A stretch of DNA of 64,000 nt from the NCBI GenBank assembly GCA_944472155.2, contig OX235279.1:154836199-154900198 (forward strand). Reading direction: 5' to 3'. The position numbers and the translations under genes were made by a program. This DNA comes from Trichobilharzia szidati (lineage: Eukaryota; Platyhelminthes; Trematoda; Strigeidida; Schistosomatidae). Below are positions 1 to 12,399 of the stretch, piece by piece. Position 1 is the stretch's first letter; every line of letters begins with the position of its first letter. The notes below the pieces were generated by a model. It was not told the DNA's origin. It saw only the letters and a program-made list of their open reading frames with translations, and did not search any database.

Positions 1-2509
1 AGGTTAGCGTGTATATTGTCCATGTTGAGGCTTCTATGAAGTGTCAGATTCACCAGGGGACTTGAACCAACTTGAGTGAGTCGAGTAGTTGGCTTAATTT
101 GGAGTTTACACCCTATCTAAAGTGACGACAATCTAACTTCAGCGTCTGACTCCACAATCTACGAAAAACCCTAGAGAAAGACGCAAATGAAATGGAGGAA
201 ACTGCAGGAACAGCAATATGCAATTTGGCGGCTCGAGATTTCTATGAGGGCTTGAATCTTTATCTTGAAAAAGATAATAATGATCGCCTGGACAGATCAT
301 GCTTCTACCTTTAAACATACACCATTCGGTCAGCCTATTGTTGAGATGCGATCACGTGGGCTCTGCACAGATTTATGGGGCATCTTATAAATTAACATGC
401 TTTCCTTTGTCGTATCTTCGAATATCACTTCACAATGTCTCATCTCATTCATTTTCTAATAACGTCTTCACTTGCTCATTACATTCCACTAAACCTAACA
501 TTTTATAGCTCTTTATGAATTTGATTCGACTTATTTTATTCCTATTCTCTATAGGGTACGGTTGTGCACTTAATACACAAAAAGGTATGAAATAAAAACA
601 ACCGGCTTGTGGATAATTGTATTGAAACCAAAAGTGGACTCATGATAGTAAGACCTATATGGGTAGCATAATACATTGCAAATGAACTTTGTCAGCCTAG
701 GGATTATAGTCTTCCATTGTATTTCCTTTATGAATGCATTTATTAGTGATACATTGCACTTACCTATTTCATTTCACTTTAATGATTCACCTTTGCACCT
801 TTACTTTTCTGAAACAGCTTACTATCCCTTGTAAACGTTGTACTTACCTCAATATTGGTTGGCTATCGTATTCCTACAACTACGGGTTGAAAACGAAACG
901 AAGTCGATTTTCCTGTGCAACCTGGAGGACTACTGTTTAATTCAATAATGATACGACATGGGTCAGACAATGAGTGTAATTATATATATATATATCAAAT
1001 ATTTAGCTGTTCAAACATTATTAACTTGTAGACAATCTACTATTTGACATTGTATCATACTTGATCGTGCCTGTAAAAATGGCATGCACTTTCATGTAAA
1101 TTTATGTTTATATGAAAATATAAATTATTATTATATCTGCGTGAAGTGGCAGCACTGCGTCCAGTGATTGCACGACTACGTATAGTTCTGCTGCAGCAGA
1201 GACACCAAGTCCAGACATTACACTCTCCTAGCTTCCTTGTGTAGCAAACAACATCAAGAACTGCATACACGGTGACAATATACTTAGCGGTCTAGGCAAT
1301 GTAGATACCTGCAAGGCCCTTTCTGATATTAATTGCAGGGCAGACAATTGGGTTCCTCTCACTGATTCGGTTTCTTGTTCTACACCCACCTATGTGGGCA
1401 TAGTCGAGGGATCATTTTGCATTATTGAAGGGCTGGAAGAGAAGACATCAATACTGTTATTGCCTATTGATATTTGTAGTAGTATTTCACCTGAAAATTT
1501 ATCAAAAAACGCAAACTTGAGAAGCTGAGTCGCAAATGAGGCGCATCAGTTATCAAACTCTCCTCCGGCACCTTGTAATATTCGCGCCTGATTTGCGAAA
1601 TATTCAGACAGGCCCCACTTTGTTTGTGTTTTGACCACCTTAACTTGTGTTCCGAGACATTACGAGAAATGGGAAAAACTGTCTAATAATGTGGGACTGA
1701 TAAACGCACTTATAAAACTGTTCAGATAAGTCGGGTGTAGGCAATGAGGTGTTCTCCATTCTGTTATGCCTACCACACTTGTTTTCATTGTGAGATTTGT
1801 TTTCAAACGACTTAGTTAGCACGTCACCTTACATCAGAAAGCACCCTGAGTTTCTGGAGAAAGCTGTAAGTCGGACAACAAGTTAAGGGGATCAAAACGT
1901 AAGATTATTCGCTTAATCCCATCAGAGGAAAAATTCGGTCAGTAATATTAACCGAGGCATGATTCTTCTCAGTTATAGCATGTAAGCTTACATTTGAGGA
2001 TCCGCACAAGCTTCTCCACTGCAGGCAACTAAATATTGAAATAGCCTTAACAGAAAGGTAGCGGTATCCGCGCTTCTAGATGTCCTCAGACACAGCCTAA
2101 TCTCTCATCTTTAGGTGAATTGAACTGATGGAATACTCCTGGGGTACGTTCTTTCTGCTCTAAAGAGTTAGCTGTCACCCTCTGATTGTGATTTCGCCTG
2201 CTCGTAATAGAGATTCTGTGGCCTAATTTAGCGAAATAAACTATGCATTTAGAACAATTCTACAGTATAACAGTCACAAACCCATCTCTCCGTCTCTACA
2301 ATGGGTAGTCTTGAAGACTTGACCTGCATCTGGTGAACTTGAAAAATCACCCTAAGTACTAAAAAAATCAAATTAGTTTAGAAATTTTCTCAAAGCTTTG
2401 AAAAATTTCAAGTGTTTTAAGAAATTTTGATTTTTGATCCTATTTGTTTAAACGCTCTGGGGGCCATGTACATATCCTGTTCAGTGATTTTCCATCAAGA
2501 TCATCCGCA
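1..2509. other. Upstream flank of the SET gene, no gene recognised
   Basis: I see no supported coding exon, RNA gene or mobile element here. The longest open frames are about 60-70 codons, lack family similarity and have no convincing splice context. The last few hundred bases should hold the promoter and 5' UTR of the SET gene, but no core promoter motif stands out. Confidence 0.5.
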
Positions 2510-3491
2510 ATGGCGTCTCAACCTAAAGTACCTCGTCCTACTAATGATTCGGGCGCAGATGGAGATCTAAGTAAGTACAGTTACCTGTTTGTTCTTTTTT
2601 GTCAAAAATTTTAAGTGTATTATATAGCTGTGGGCTTGTCTCGCTAACATTAGCTTTGTTTTTTAGGTTCCACTAATGCTCTCATCGATGAAATAGAGGA
2701 AGTTCAGAACGCTATTGATAACCTTAATGAGCAAGCCAGCGAAGAGATCCTTAAGGTTGAACAGAAGTTCAACAAAATGAGGCAGCCGCACTTTGAGAAG
2801 CGGTGTGAATTAATTTCTAAAATCCCTAATTTCTGGCTAACCACATTCATCAACCATCCCCAATTGTCAGATTTGCTCACCACAAATGATGAGAATGTAT
2901 TGAAGCACTTGAAAAAGGTTGAAGTCCAGGAGTTTGAGGACATCAAATCCGGCTTCCGAATCAACTTCGTAAGTCTCGTTAGGTAGTCATTATTGATTTC
3001 TTTTCAGCATTTCGAAAAGAACGAGTGGTTTAAAAATAACGTGCTCACAAAGGAGTTCCATCTTGGTGATACTGGTGAACCATCATCCACATACACCAAA
3101 ATTGAATGGTACCCTGGGAAGGACTTGACAAGTAACTCATCCAGTTCAAGGAAGAATGGGGGTGAGCAGGCTAAAAAAAGGTCGTTCGAAGAGCAGACTC
3201 AAGACAGTTTCTTTTGCTGGTTCACAGACGAGTCCTCAGTATTCGGTGACGAGTTGGGCGAAGTAATAAAGGATGATATCTGGCCGAATCCACTTCAATA
3301 TTACCTTTCGCCCGATTTAGAAGATGAGAATGGTGAGTTAATTGCCTTTTGACGAAGTCCATTTTTTTTAATTCTTGGCTGAAAACTAATGCTAATGGTT
3401 TAATTTTATTTAAGAAAACGACGAAGAAGATGAAGACGACGATGATGATCAAGATCTCGACGAGGAAGAAGCCGGAATAGCGGATGTTTAA
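2510..3491 (+). CDS. SET: SET / TAF-I (template-activating factor) histone chaperone, NAP family, 4 exons, complete
   Basis: Nuclear histone chaperone of the SET/NAP family; relatives bind histones, remodel chromatin and inhibit PP2A. Exons are 2510-2570, 2667-2968, 3008-3332 and 3415-3491, all with GT..AG introns of 96, 39 and 82 bp. Joined, they give 254 residues ending in TAA. Residues 24-70 form the long dimerisation helix (from about [11 protein letters not shown]). Residues 70-225 are the NAP 'earmuff' domain, with [16 protein letters not shown], the [14 protein letters not shown] segment across the exon 2/3 junction, and [12 protein letters not shown]. Residues 225-254 are the acidic tail (EEDEDDDDD), coded mostly by exon 4. 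The start ATG at 2510 opens exon 1 ([12 protein letters not shown]). The length is slightly below the usual 270-290. Very short introns near the 5' end are known in schistosome genes. Splice sites were chosen by eye from consensus and family continuity; there is no transcript evidence. Candidate poly(A) signal: AATAAA at 3885. Confidence 0.94.
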
Positions 3492-3884
3492 AGATCATTG
3501 CAATATATCATTTCCATTTTAAACCTTTAATGTTTGTTCCCAAAACGTGTATGTCCACATCTGCATGGAAGTCTGTTTGAGACGTTTGATTTATTGTACA
3601 ACGGCAAATAACAGACTGTTTCCACACTTGTACATCGCGCCCCGGTTTAATATTCTACTCTTGAATACGCCTTTGCGTCATTTTGCATTTAATTGTAGCT
3701 GTCGTTATGCCGAGGCATGTTCATGTGTCGTTTGTTGGCTTTAATTTAACCGTTTTTACTCAGATCAGCGTTTTTGCCGTTAATTCTGTTCCAGGCGGTG
3801 TGCGTTCTAAGATTCTTTTTGTATCAACTTTCCACTTTTCGACACGAGGTCATATCTAAAGTTCTCCAAACTAAATGTTTCTGT

Positions 3885-3890
3885 AATAAA
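3885..3890 (+). promoter_or_regulatory. Candidate polyadenylation signal (AATAAA) for SET
   Basis: This is the first canonical AATAAA I see after the SET stop codon at 3489-3491, about 395 bp downstream on the same strand. It would imply a 3' UTR of about 0.4 kb. AATAAA is common by chance in AT-rich DNA. Confidence 0.35.
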
Positions 3891-3891
3891 C

Positions 3892-5570
3892 GGTTCTGAA
3901 GGATGGTTCTTATTCTTCAAACAGTCTCCGTCGACAAAGTCAGACGGAGAATCTTGTCTGATGTAGTTGCGGTTTTTGTGAGGGTGTATATCGTACAAGC
4001 TATTTTTTGAAATTATCTTTAATTTGATGTAACTACCTGGGAAGGCGTAATAAGGGGTAAAGGCCCTGGGTGTCTTATGAAATTTTGTCTTGTCCGTTTG
4101 TCTGATGAGAACATTTTCCCAATGGAATTAAACATGTGCTGTACCGTTAACTCGGTGTGGCTGGAAACGGCCATGTTTTTGTTGACTTGGTGCTTACCAA
4201 TGCGAATTAGGCTGCGTGAGTTGTTATACTGATTTACTCTTCAAGTTGCGTAGTGTTGGGATGTGTCAGTTTCTAATAACTAGACGTACATCAACTGTTT
4301 TGGTTGTCGCATATCTTCTGATCTGTGTTGATGAATGGTGGCGTTGACCGTATCTTTTGTCACTGAGCGTCTGATTAGTCTGATCACCGTTATATCTTCG
4401 GTTGTGCCGAACATTCGGAAAACAAGTAACAGTTGCGAACTATCTGTATTTAGTCGACTGTGCAGTGGTACGCACAATGAAGGAGATTGAACTTTCCATC
4501 CCATTAGGCAGCTGTTTGGTTGAACTTTAATGCTCAATGTTGTGAAACATTCTCTTGGTTTCAACATGTCTGTGCATTCTGAGGCCGATGTATAGTTCAG
4601 AGGTGTGTATTAATGCGGTGGTTCACACTATGGGGTACACCCGCGTTTATCTCAATGAACAGTAATGGTATTTGTCAGTGTTCATAATCAATCGAAGTCT
4701 GTTGATGTGCTTATATATGTCAAATGTTGAGCGTCACAGTAATACAGGTGTATCTGCTCTATGCCATATTTTTGTGATTCAAATACCGAAGCAGTGGTAG
4801 TATTCATGAATAAACATGAGGCGGGGTTTTCTTGAATACTTTGGGCTTGGAAATGTGTACTCAGGTAAGCATATGTTGCAACGTATTCCTTGAGACGCTT
4901 TCCCTTGCGATCTTCACTAGTTGAGGTTGGATGTGTTTCTGATCGCGCTGCAGTCACAATTTATTTCCGGGGTGTTTGTTCGTGTTATAAGTATAAATTT
5001 CAGTGATACTGGATGTTGATGCGCCACTTGGTTAATGACTAGGACAATCGCTTAATAGGTGCCTGTTAACGCTTGTACTAGCATAATTAAGAAAGATGGC
5101 GTTTTGTTTCTGTATATCCATTCTGAAATATTTTTTATCTCTTCTCTTTGGGATATATTAGATTGTGTACGGTCTTCGGTTTAGACTACATATATTCACG
5201 AGGTATCAATGCTGTTGTTTGCCCTAGTGGTGCTTTACTTAATATTTGAGTTGTTCACAGTATGTTAATATTATTGTAAGCATGGTATTCTCTTCTGTTA
5301 AACGTTTTGCGGTGATGACGCCTGAGAATAATTTTATCTAACATTTCCTTAGCATCTCTTGTCGCTTTTTATCTGAATCTGAAGTTCATTCATTGGCACG
5401 CTAGATGATAGGATTCCGGGAGTTTTCATATTTTATAGCAGAAATACGATATGCATCGGTCTATCAAATGACACGGTAGCAGTTGTCATTGGAAAATATG
5501 AGGAAAGGTTGTATGCTGTTGAATTAAGATCTCTGCGTTAGGCGTAGTGTCATTTGAAACACGTTCTATG
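3892..5570. other. Intergenic stretch, nothing recognised
   Basis: The few open frames (60-95 codons) show no recognisable family, and I see no repeat shared with the rest of the window. Confidence 0.45.
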
Positions 5571-5574
5571 GATG

Positions 5575-5705
5575 GAGCGAAAGAATACTGCATGCTGAGA
5601 GGAGCAATATGGAAAGGATTTATATGGGCAGACCAAAATCTGGCATCACTTCATGAAGCTTTCAACAACAGTTGCTTTAAGTAATGAAGGTATTTGTAGA
5701 CCTCT
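5575..5705 (+). mobile_element. Tiny RTE (SR2-like) 3'-coding fragment
   Basis: The bases aligned by eye (CAGACCAAAATCTGGCATCA and the downstream CAACAACAGTTGCTTTAAG) match the part of RTE copy A at about 11015-11070 that codes for the C-terminal GGQTKTCHQSMKS region. The reading frame is destroyed. Confidence 0.4.
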
Positions 5706-5924
5706 TGTTTCGGGTCTTCAGGGAGCTCGTGAATAAGATAAAATACCGTCGTCGTCCGTTAGTTAAGCCTACCTTATGTGTTCACTCACAATTATTGGAA
5801 CTTCCTGCTTCCTAATCTTCCTTTTCTCTCTTGTATATATCTACCCATAGTAGTTCTTTTGAGTTTGAAGATCACCTGTTGCTAACTAGTGTGAAGTATA
5901 TATACTTATAACCTCGCGTAGTTG

Positions 5925-6265
5925 ACTAGGTCGCTTGTTTTCCAGCTGGTCCCAAACCCGGGTAAAGAGCGAGGGTTTGGCATGTGGCTAGCAACCCCAC
6001 ACCACTAAATCATCAAACCGCTAGAGAAACTCACTTAAATCAAAATCCGGGAGGGTAATGGAACCAAACGGAATCTACTGATGGACTGAAAAGAGGCCCA
6101 GAGAGTGCGGCAGATATGCTGAAGGGATGAAAGGAGCCTACTGATTGGCAGAAGGGCTGCCTACCTCGTCAAACTGCCAAAGGAAGGCATGGGATCAAGC
6201 TCTTGACGCTCAACATAAACGTCACAGCAGGTGCAGTTGAATTGATAACTGCACATAGGTGTGCC
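5925..6265 (+). mobile_element. Possible 5' region of an RTE-D element
   Basis: The stretch AACCCGGGTAAAGAGCGAGG followed by GTGGCTAGCAACCCCAC resembles the start of schistosome RTE elements as I remember them. It also resembles the SINE body at 48250-48300. No intact ORF follows. The assignment is an inference from remembered element structure. Confidence 0.3.
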
Positions 6266-6619
6266 GAAACAGTCTAGCTTGTCCTTTGTTTGCGTCTCAA
6301 TCATTCGTCGGTTAGAGAATGAAAAACAGCTTTGCTGCGTTAAACGTTCTTCATGTACCCATGGAAAGTCTCTGCAATAAAATCTCACTTGATAAGTCAA
6401 TGGATATAGTAAGAGTCGTAGTAATATTACTATGAAGATTTTGTCACTGAAAACCATGAAGTACAGGAAAGCTGTTGGGGACTCGACAGAATAGAGTAGG
6501 TATAACTTCATTAGGCATTGCAAGAACAGTCATCAGAAAGAGGATTGAATTTCTCACTTCACTGATTCCTAGCTTAAAGACGGTGAGAAGTGGCAGAGTG
6601 CAGTGGCGACCTCGCTGAT

Positions 6620-6985
6620 TTGCATTAGTTCCAATAGGCTGAATTGACGAAATTTCAGCACCGATATAAAAGGCTCTTGTGGATTTTGCGAACTTAAACT
6701 ATCTCTGGCGTATAGGTGCTGTCCGGTTGGCTATCGATCAAAGGACATGTGTACTGCTCTGCAGCAGTTCACTCCACCCTTCTACTGAGTGGCTGTGAAA
6801 CATGGCCATTTTAAAGTGGAATATATGCAGAGGCTAGTTGTTTTACTGATTCCTAGCCATAGCCTTCCACAATAGGCAATGTTGGCTGACATAGGATTAA
6901 GTTTGGAAGAGTGACTAAACCAAAACGTAGCATCAGTTCATGGAGTCTCTGACAGTTGGCTCGTGGCTGGTTGGTATCCACCAAA
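6620..6985 (+). mobile_element. Decayed RTE (SR2-like) fragment, C-terminal coding part
   Basis: Broken frames keep pieces of the RTE C terminus seen in copy A: GYRSKDMCTALQQFT (against DIRLSTKGRVYCSSVRS), then a VKHGHFKVEYMQRL-like piece (against CETWPLRAEDMKRL), then AMLADIGLSLEE (against AMLADIGPGWKR). Several stops and small indels; an old copy. Confidence 0.65.
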
Positions 6986-7219
6986 TTGTAAGAATCAATG
7001 GCTACAATCAATTGACGATATATCTGGCGCACATGCATTCACTATTTGTGATCTCTCATATCCAGCAAACCGCCGTGTTTTACCATGTTACTATTCTCTC
7101 GCGGTTATTTCTGCACATTGCAATTCGTTTTAGTTTTCTCCTTTTCCCTACTTGAGTTATCTAGAGTTTGGCAAGCTGCAGCGCTACTTCACTTATGTGT
7201 TCACTTCCGTCTGGAAACT

Positions 7220-7860
7220 CTATGATTCTTTAATAATGATGATAATAACATCAATAATAGCTTTATTCCAAAATGTACTCTTAATAGAAATTTGAGATTT
7301 TCAGCATGTAACATTGCATCTAACTTTCTCATTACAGGGGTTATAATCAAAATAAGGCATTTACTTTGATAGTGTGTTTCAATAAGAAAGTCTATAGAAA
7401 ATTAGATCAGTTGAATATATTAACAGCAGAGTAACTAAAAGGAGTTTCTCAGTAAGTCGGTAATTTCCCACCTTGTAATTTTCCCATCATATGAAATGTG
7501 AACTAAATAAGGAATGTAGAGTTTTTGAGCTTTGTCGTCCGAGCACATAGTCTTCTGTAGTTGCTTCTAGCTCCACTCGATGAGATGCAAGGAGAGAGTT
7601 GTGAATAGATAGGATGTTCAGAGTCTGATAAGATAATATTCGCTAATTTCTTGCAGGTGTCTAAGTGTCCATTTACACTAGTATTAACCAGTTGGTTAAG
7701 CAATAGCATCCCACTCGCCCTATTGACAGCTTTTAGCGCCTTACGCAGTATAAGAATGTGTTTCTTAAGTAACCCGAAAAAGATTAAGTGGAGTCTATCC
7801 GGTTGGGAATGAGGACATGTATTCGCCATGGTGGTTGCGCTAAAATCACTAATTGATAGA
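7220..7860 (-). mobile_element. 5'-truncated CR1-like LINE fragment (same family as 34200-36830)
   Basis: The minus-strand frame 7829-7503 reads LIFFGLLKKHILILRKALKA and ILSDSEHPIYSQLSP. These match FFAGLLKKDYVILRRTLKT and ILSDCEHPLYLQL at the C terminus of the element at 34211-36209. The downstream UTR (minus strand, towards 7220) shares CATTTTGGAATAAAG and an ATT-rich tail with that element's 3' end near 36790. This is therefore a dead-on-arrival 3' fragment. Confidence 0.75.
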
Positions 7861-8469
7861 AGTTAAGATTGGTAGGTTGGCCATGGAGTCGGGTCACAGC
7901 TAGTGAATAATATATAAACTTGCATTGTAATAAGAAGGTGCTGGATGACTGAAACCTAGGCGGTGGTTGTGTTAAACCGACGAGTCGCTAACTATGAAGA
8001 AACAGTTTTCCAGTCCTGTTTTTTAATGCTTCTCTAACTGTTATCAATCTGTGGTTACACTTGAAACAAATAAAATCCTTGCAAATTAACTCTTGAAAGT
8101 TAATTTCAAATTAAGAACACATGTGATGTGAATTTCTCATACTTTCATATAAAATTACGTACCACATACATTAGATAACAAAATGCTCAAGTTTAACGCA
8201 CATGAATCAGTTTTAGGGTACTAAAAGAGGTAACAATGTCAGCTAATGACAGGAGAAACTCCAAAATTACTTGAACAATGATCGGAAATTATACTAATAT
8301 ACGCACACTTATGCACAGAAGTTTCAAATGCAAGCATAACACTATGCCAAAAAATAATTACAACTTAAGATACAATATGAAAAGTAGTGGTGGGTTCAAT
8401 AACTTAAATCGTCGAAACAAAAGATAAAGAAAGCCACATTATCATGAAAGTGGATTGGAGGTGTTAAAG

Positions 8470-9060
8470 TGAGAGTTAGGAGGTCGAGTTACCAAGGGGG
8501 AGCAAGAAAAGAATGATAACTGCTTCTTTATGGCCATACACATGAATCGATGAGACAATTACTTTGGCAAACTTGAAGAGATTTGAATTATATGCTGTGT
8601 ATTGAAAAATTTTGAAGGATTTCAGGGTTATCACCACCTGAATCGTATCATCGAGACGTCTGTTAATAGCACTATTGTGAAAGTGTTTGTTCCCTTGAGA
8701 CGTAAACCTTTAGGTATATGTCTAGAAAATTGAAGGTGTGGCCTTCTCCTTGTTCTCTCAATGTAACTGCTACAGCAGATAGATGGGAATTTTTATGCAT
8801 AATTAGATTTTGACATGAGAACAGTATCTATCGTCTTTCGATTGCTCCCAAAAGGCACGTTGTTCATTAGATGCACACCAACTTAGCTGCAGGATAGAAT
8901 CCACCTAGTGACTCATTGAATTTGCTGTTGATTATCCTTTTGAAATTTGGTTGTGTATGGAAACAGACTTCTTTTTCAACTATAATCTGTTGTCTTCCAT
9001 TCAAAACTGTCATATCTTCCGTAATTGTTAACGAATTTCTCGGGTTAGGCATTTTTTGGC
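8470..9060 (-). mobile_element. Penelope-like element fragment, GIY-YIG endonuclease remnant
   Basis: Around 8700-8790 the minus strand reads SSYIERTRRRPHLQFSRHIP followed by KGLRLK. This is the endonuclease core of Penelope-like retroelements (usual form YIGRT..R...R.SEHIP). A 61-codon minus-strand frame at 9052-8867 may be flanking sequence of the same element. No reverse transcriptase part is visible. Confidence 0.6.
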
Positions 9061-9377
9061 TTTGTTTTGTTTAAAGTTGAACCTCTTGTGCATAAATGTA
9101 ATTTCTTTTGTGTAGTATTTGCTAATTTCAGAGTCCCTATTGTCATTGTCTGAGAATATGTTAACTTTATAAGTACTTTAAAAAGATGCTCCTCTGTTTA
9201 CTTTTTGACTGTATGTACCTGGCGAGAGGCCTGTCGAAATGAAATAACATACCATCGGATTCTGCATCAAACCATTGTAGATTGAAAATGCCTAATTATT
9301 ATTATCCTCCCATTTGGTTCTGATTAGAACACAAGTCTAATACAGCGCATCCTCACTTCTCCACAAAGGCGAAAGAG

Positions 9378-11194
9378 ATGGAAAAAGCATCGGCGATAGG
9401 CAACACCAGACAACTATTCAGGCTTATCAGGGAAACAGGTGGTAAAAGGCAAATGATAAGCGAAACAATCTCTGAGAAAAATGGCACCATAATTAGCTCC
9501 CAGGATAGACGTCTGGAGCGCTGGAAAGAACACTATGAGGAGCAGTTTAATTGGCCCACAGCCACACTTAACCTGCCGGACATCCAACACCTCCCTGAAT
9601 GGGAGATAGACACAGGTCCTCCGTCCCTAACTGAGGTTACTAAAGCTGTCACCAATCTGAAGCAAGGCAAAGCAGCGGGACCTGATTTATTGACTCCAGA
9701 GGTATTTAAGTACGGTGGAGACAGTTTACTGTCTGCGTTAACTGAGGTTCTAGGCAGCGTCTGGGAATCAGAGGAAGTCCCATCGGGTTGGTGTAAGTCA
9801 CTGATCATCCCGATATACAAGAAGGGAGACAAGTCTTCTTGTGATAATCACAGAGGCATTAGCTTGACTAATATAGTATCTAAACTCCTAGGCTCAATAA
9901 TATTGCGTAGACTAAGTGGTGCTCGGGAGGCACAAACACGAGAAAACCAGGCACGTTTTAGGCCAGGAAGAGAGTGTATTGATCATATCTTCACCCTCCG
10001 ACAGATTCTACAACAAAGGCATTCCTACCGGCGTCCAACAATCATTATATTTCTTGACCTAAAGGCGGCATTCGATTCTGTAAACCGAGAGGTTCTCTGG
10101 CGATGCTTGGCTGTAAAGGGTATACCAAGAAAATACATTGCACTGATCAATGCACTTACTCCACTCGAACTCATGCAGCCAGGTGAGGGCTTACGGCGAG
10201 TTGACATCTGAAGTGGTGACGACTAGTGGCATCCGTCAAGGATGCCCATTATCCCCATTCCTATTCAACTTCATCATAGACGTACTAATGGACTTAACCC
10301 TAACACACTTCAGCGACTCAGGGATTGAATTGCTACCAGGGTATAATCTCGTTGACTTAGAATATGCGGACGATATAGTCTTTCTAGGCGAGGACTCTGA
10401 CAAAATGCAGAGTCTACTGAACACCCTGAGCAACAATCTTCGTATGTTTGGCATGCGATTCGCCCCTGTAAAATGTAAGATGATGCTGCAGGATTGGACT
10501 TCATCGACCCCTAGATTAGAAATAGGAAGTGAAGTGGTAGAACACGTTGACCGCTTCACTTACTTGGGAAGTACCATCAGCCTCAACGGGTTGATCTCTG
10601 ACGAAATCTCAGCACGGATACAGAGGGCTAGTTTCGCATATGCCAGTTTACGCCGTCTCTGGCGTAGACGTGATATCCGACTATCGACCAAAGGGCGTGT
10701 GTACTGCTCATCAGTCCGCTCCGTCCTCCTTTATGGCTGTGAGACCTGGCCATTGAGAGCGGAAGACATGAAAAGATTAGCTGTCTTTGATCATAGGTGC
10801 CTGCGTTCTATCTCCCGTGTGAAGTGGTACAATAGGGTAAGCAATACTGAGGTTAGGCATCGGTCGAGTGCTAGGTAAGGAGGGGAAATCAATCGATGAG
10901 GCTGTGAAATTACATCGACTGAGATGGTTAGGACATGTGCTACGTATGCCTAGTCATCGCCTTCCTCGACGGGCAATGTTAGCTGATATAGGGCCAGGCT
11001 GGAAAAGAGCTAGCGGCGGTCAAACGAAAACATGTCACCAATCAATGAAATCCACAACAGTTAATCTAAGCCACGTAGGGAGGTGTAGACTTCCTGGTTG
11101 GGGTCCTCGGGATGGTAAAAACCAATGGTTGGAAACAATTGGTGACATGGCTCAAAATCGTTCTCAGTGGCGCAGATGCATCCATTCCTTGTGA
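9378..11194 (+). pseudogene. Reverse transcriptase pseudogene of RTE copy A
   Basis: Three consecutive frames (277, 242 and 108 codons) cover RT fingers, palm and the C-terminal domain. The first break lies between the LIN and SNSCSQVRAYGEL segments (about 10150-10205), upstream of the SGIRQGCP block. The second lies at about 10865-10880, before GKEGKSIDEAVKLH. The catalytic YADD is intact, but the chain cannot be translated in one frame. Expressed RT from this copy is very unlikely. Confidence 0.85.
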
Positions 11195-11402
11195 CTTATG
11201 ATTTCCAATGAAACTGTTTTGTTCTCTGTTATTACTATTCCTTTGTCTCACACCTCTGTTTACTGTCTCTAATATGCATTTCTTCTACTTCCTTCTCTTG
11301 CTTTGCGTGTTACACAGATTGTGGCGACTTGAACTGCCGCACATATGTGCAAAGTTCTATGTCGAAAACAGACAGACATCTCCACTTCTCTGCAGTCCTC
11401 TC

Positions 11403-11403
<1 letters not shown>

Positions 11404-11459
<56 letters not shown>
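11404..11459 (+). repeat. (TA)n microsatellite at the 3' end of RTE copy A
   Basis: About 28 TA units follow the RTE 3' UTR directly. RTE elements usually end in short simple repeats rather than poly(A), so this may have grown from the element's tail. Confidence 0.85.
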
Positions 11460-11462
<3 letters not shown>

Positions 11463-11929
11463 TAATTCATTTAATAATAATGTGAACTGTGTCTCAAACT
11501 ATAATTAGTTGTGCACTTTATAACATAGCTCATAAAATGTATAAATCTAAAAAGATAGGTGTGGAAATAATAAGATTAGTAGGCAATCAAAGAACACTAC
11601 ATAACTAAGTGGCACTTATGCTTGAACAGCGAGTATACATTAATCGTAAAGGCAACCTGATTCGATCACATACCACTTGTCTATTCAGCGCGGATATAGT
11701 CTTCTAAGAAAAATCCTAGTGGAAAATGGATTTCAGCAACGGTTTATAGACAAGAACATCCAGTCAAAACCCTATGAAATGTGTCATAAATTCTGTAAAC
11801 GAGGAAATACTGCACATGAAGCTTAAATCCAAAGGTGACTTAACTACCGATAAGATTCTTAAAAGAAGTAACTCATAGTCCCTGCTGAAAAGGACATTCA
11901 TTGCTACAACACCGTTAATAGTAGCATTT

Positions 11930-12211
11930 TCTAGCTAATCATTACTGTTCACCAATAACCTGTAGGACAAGATCCCGCAGCTGATTAACTCTGTATACGT
12001 TTATCAATTCAGCTGCTCGTGTGGAGACAGGTATATTGGTTGTTAGACTTAGGTTTCACCCAACAAGCTGCAAGAATACTATGCTTCATGGTTAGGCAGA
12101 TGTAGAAGTGGAACTATAAGAAGCGCAACAACTGAACATGTGATCGATACTAGTCACCATTATTTCTGCAGTCTGTTCCTTTAAAGTTATCTTCGAGGAG
12201 GATAAATAATT
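11930..12211 (+). mobile_element. Decayed Penelope-like GIY-YIG fragment
   Basis: Plus-strand frames contain a broken GIY-YIG core: SCGDRYIG-like residues (TCGTGTGGAGACAGGTATAT at about 12013) and, further on, a TEHVIDTSHH-like piece that corresponds to the K.H....GH motif of Penelope endonucleases. Several stops. A SINE abuts its right end at 12212. Confidence 0.45.
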
Positions 12212-12384
12212 TATTTTTGATTACAGCTTGATGCCACATCATATTTTCAGTACAAGTATGGCGTTTTCAGCATGTGATATCGGTAGCCCAAATTTTGCAG
12301 GCCGACCATAGATATCGGGTGTGCGTCGGCAGGGGATCGAACCCTGGACCATGTGCATGATCGGCGAGAGTCCTAACCACTGTG
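12212..12384 (-). mobile_element. tRNA-derived SINE, body type 2, copy 1
   Basis: On the minus strand a tRNA-like head (to 12323) is followed by a body that is about 90% identical by eye to 23165-23352. It includes GATATCTATGGTCGGCCTG and TACTTGTACTGAAAATA and ends in TAATCAAAAATA. The box-B-like GGGTTCGATCCCC is intact. The first bases of the head (acceptor stem 5' strand) are missing, so this copy is 5'-truncated. Confidence 0.75.
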
Positions 12385-12399
12385 CTGTTCAAATCATTA

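Larger units (their letters stand above)
9362..11460 (+). mobile_element. RTE-clade LINE copy A (SR2-like), 5'-truncated, frameshifted
   Basis: Reverse transcriptase half of a non-LTR element without its endonuclease. The protein is spread over three frames: 9378-10211, about 10150-10878 and 10868-11194. Visible RT blocks are SLIIPIYKKGDKSSCDNHRG, the LDLKAAFDSVNRE block, SGIRQGCPLSPFLFNFIIDV and YADD (LEYADDIVFL). The C terminus carries the usual RTE segment GRCRLPGWGPRDGKNQWLE. Homology to copy B starts at about 9362, so the 5' part was lost at insertion. A 3' UTR of about 200 bp leads into a (TA)n tail at 11404-11459. The conserved QAGFR motif is altered (NQARFRPGRE). Both frameshifts and the altered motif are shared with copy B. 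Confidence 0.9.

Noticed and set aside
192..314. A 40-codon frame starting MEETAGTAICNLAARDFYEG that looks coding-like
   Set aside because: It has no recognisable family, no GT donor within it and no acceptor that keeps it in frame, so it cannot be tied to a gene model.
3222..3452. Minus-strand 76-codon frame with hydrophobic start ([13 protein letters not shown])
   Set aside because: It is the antisense of the acidic GAC/GAA codons of the SET C-terminal tail and spans a SET intron.
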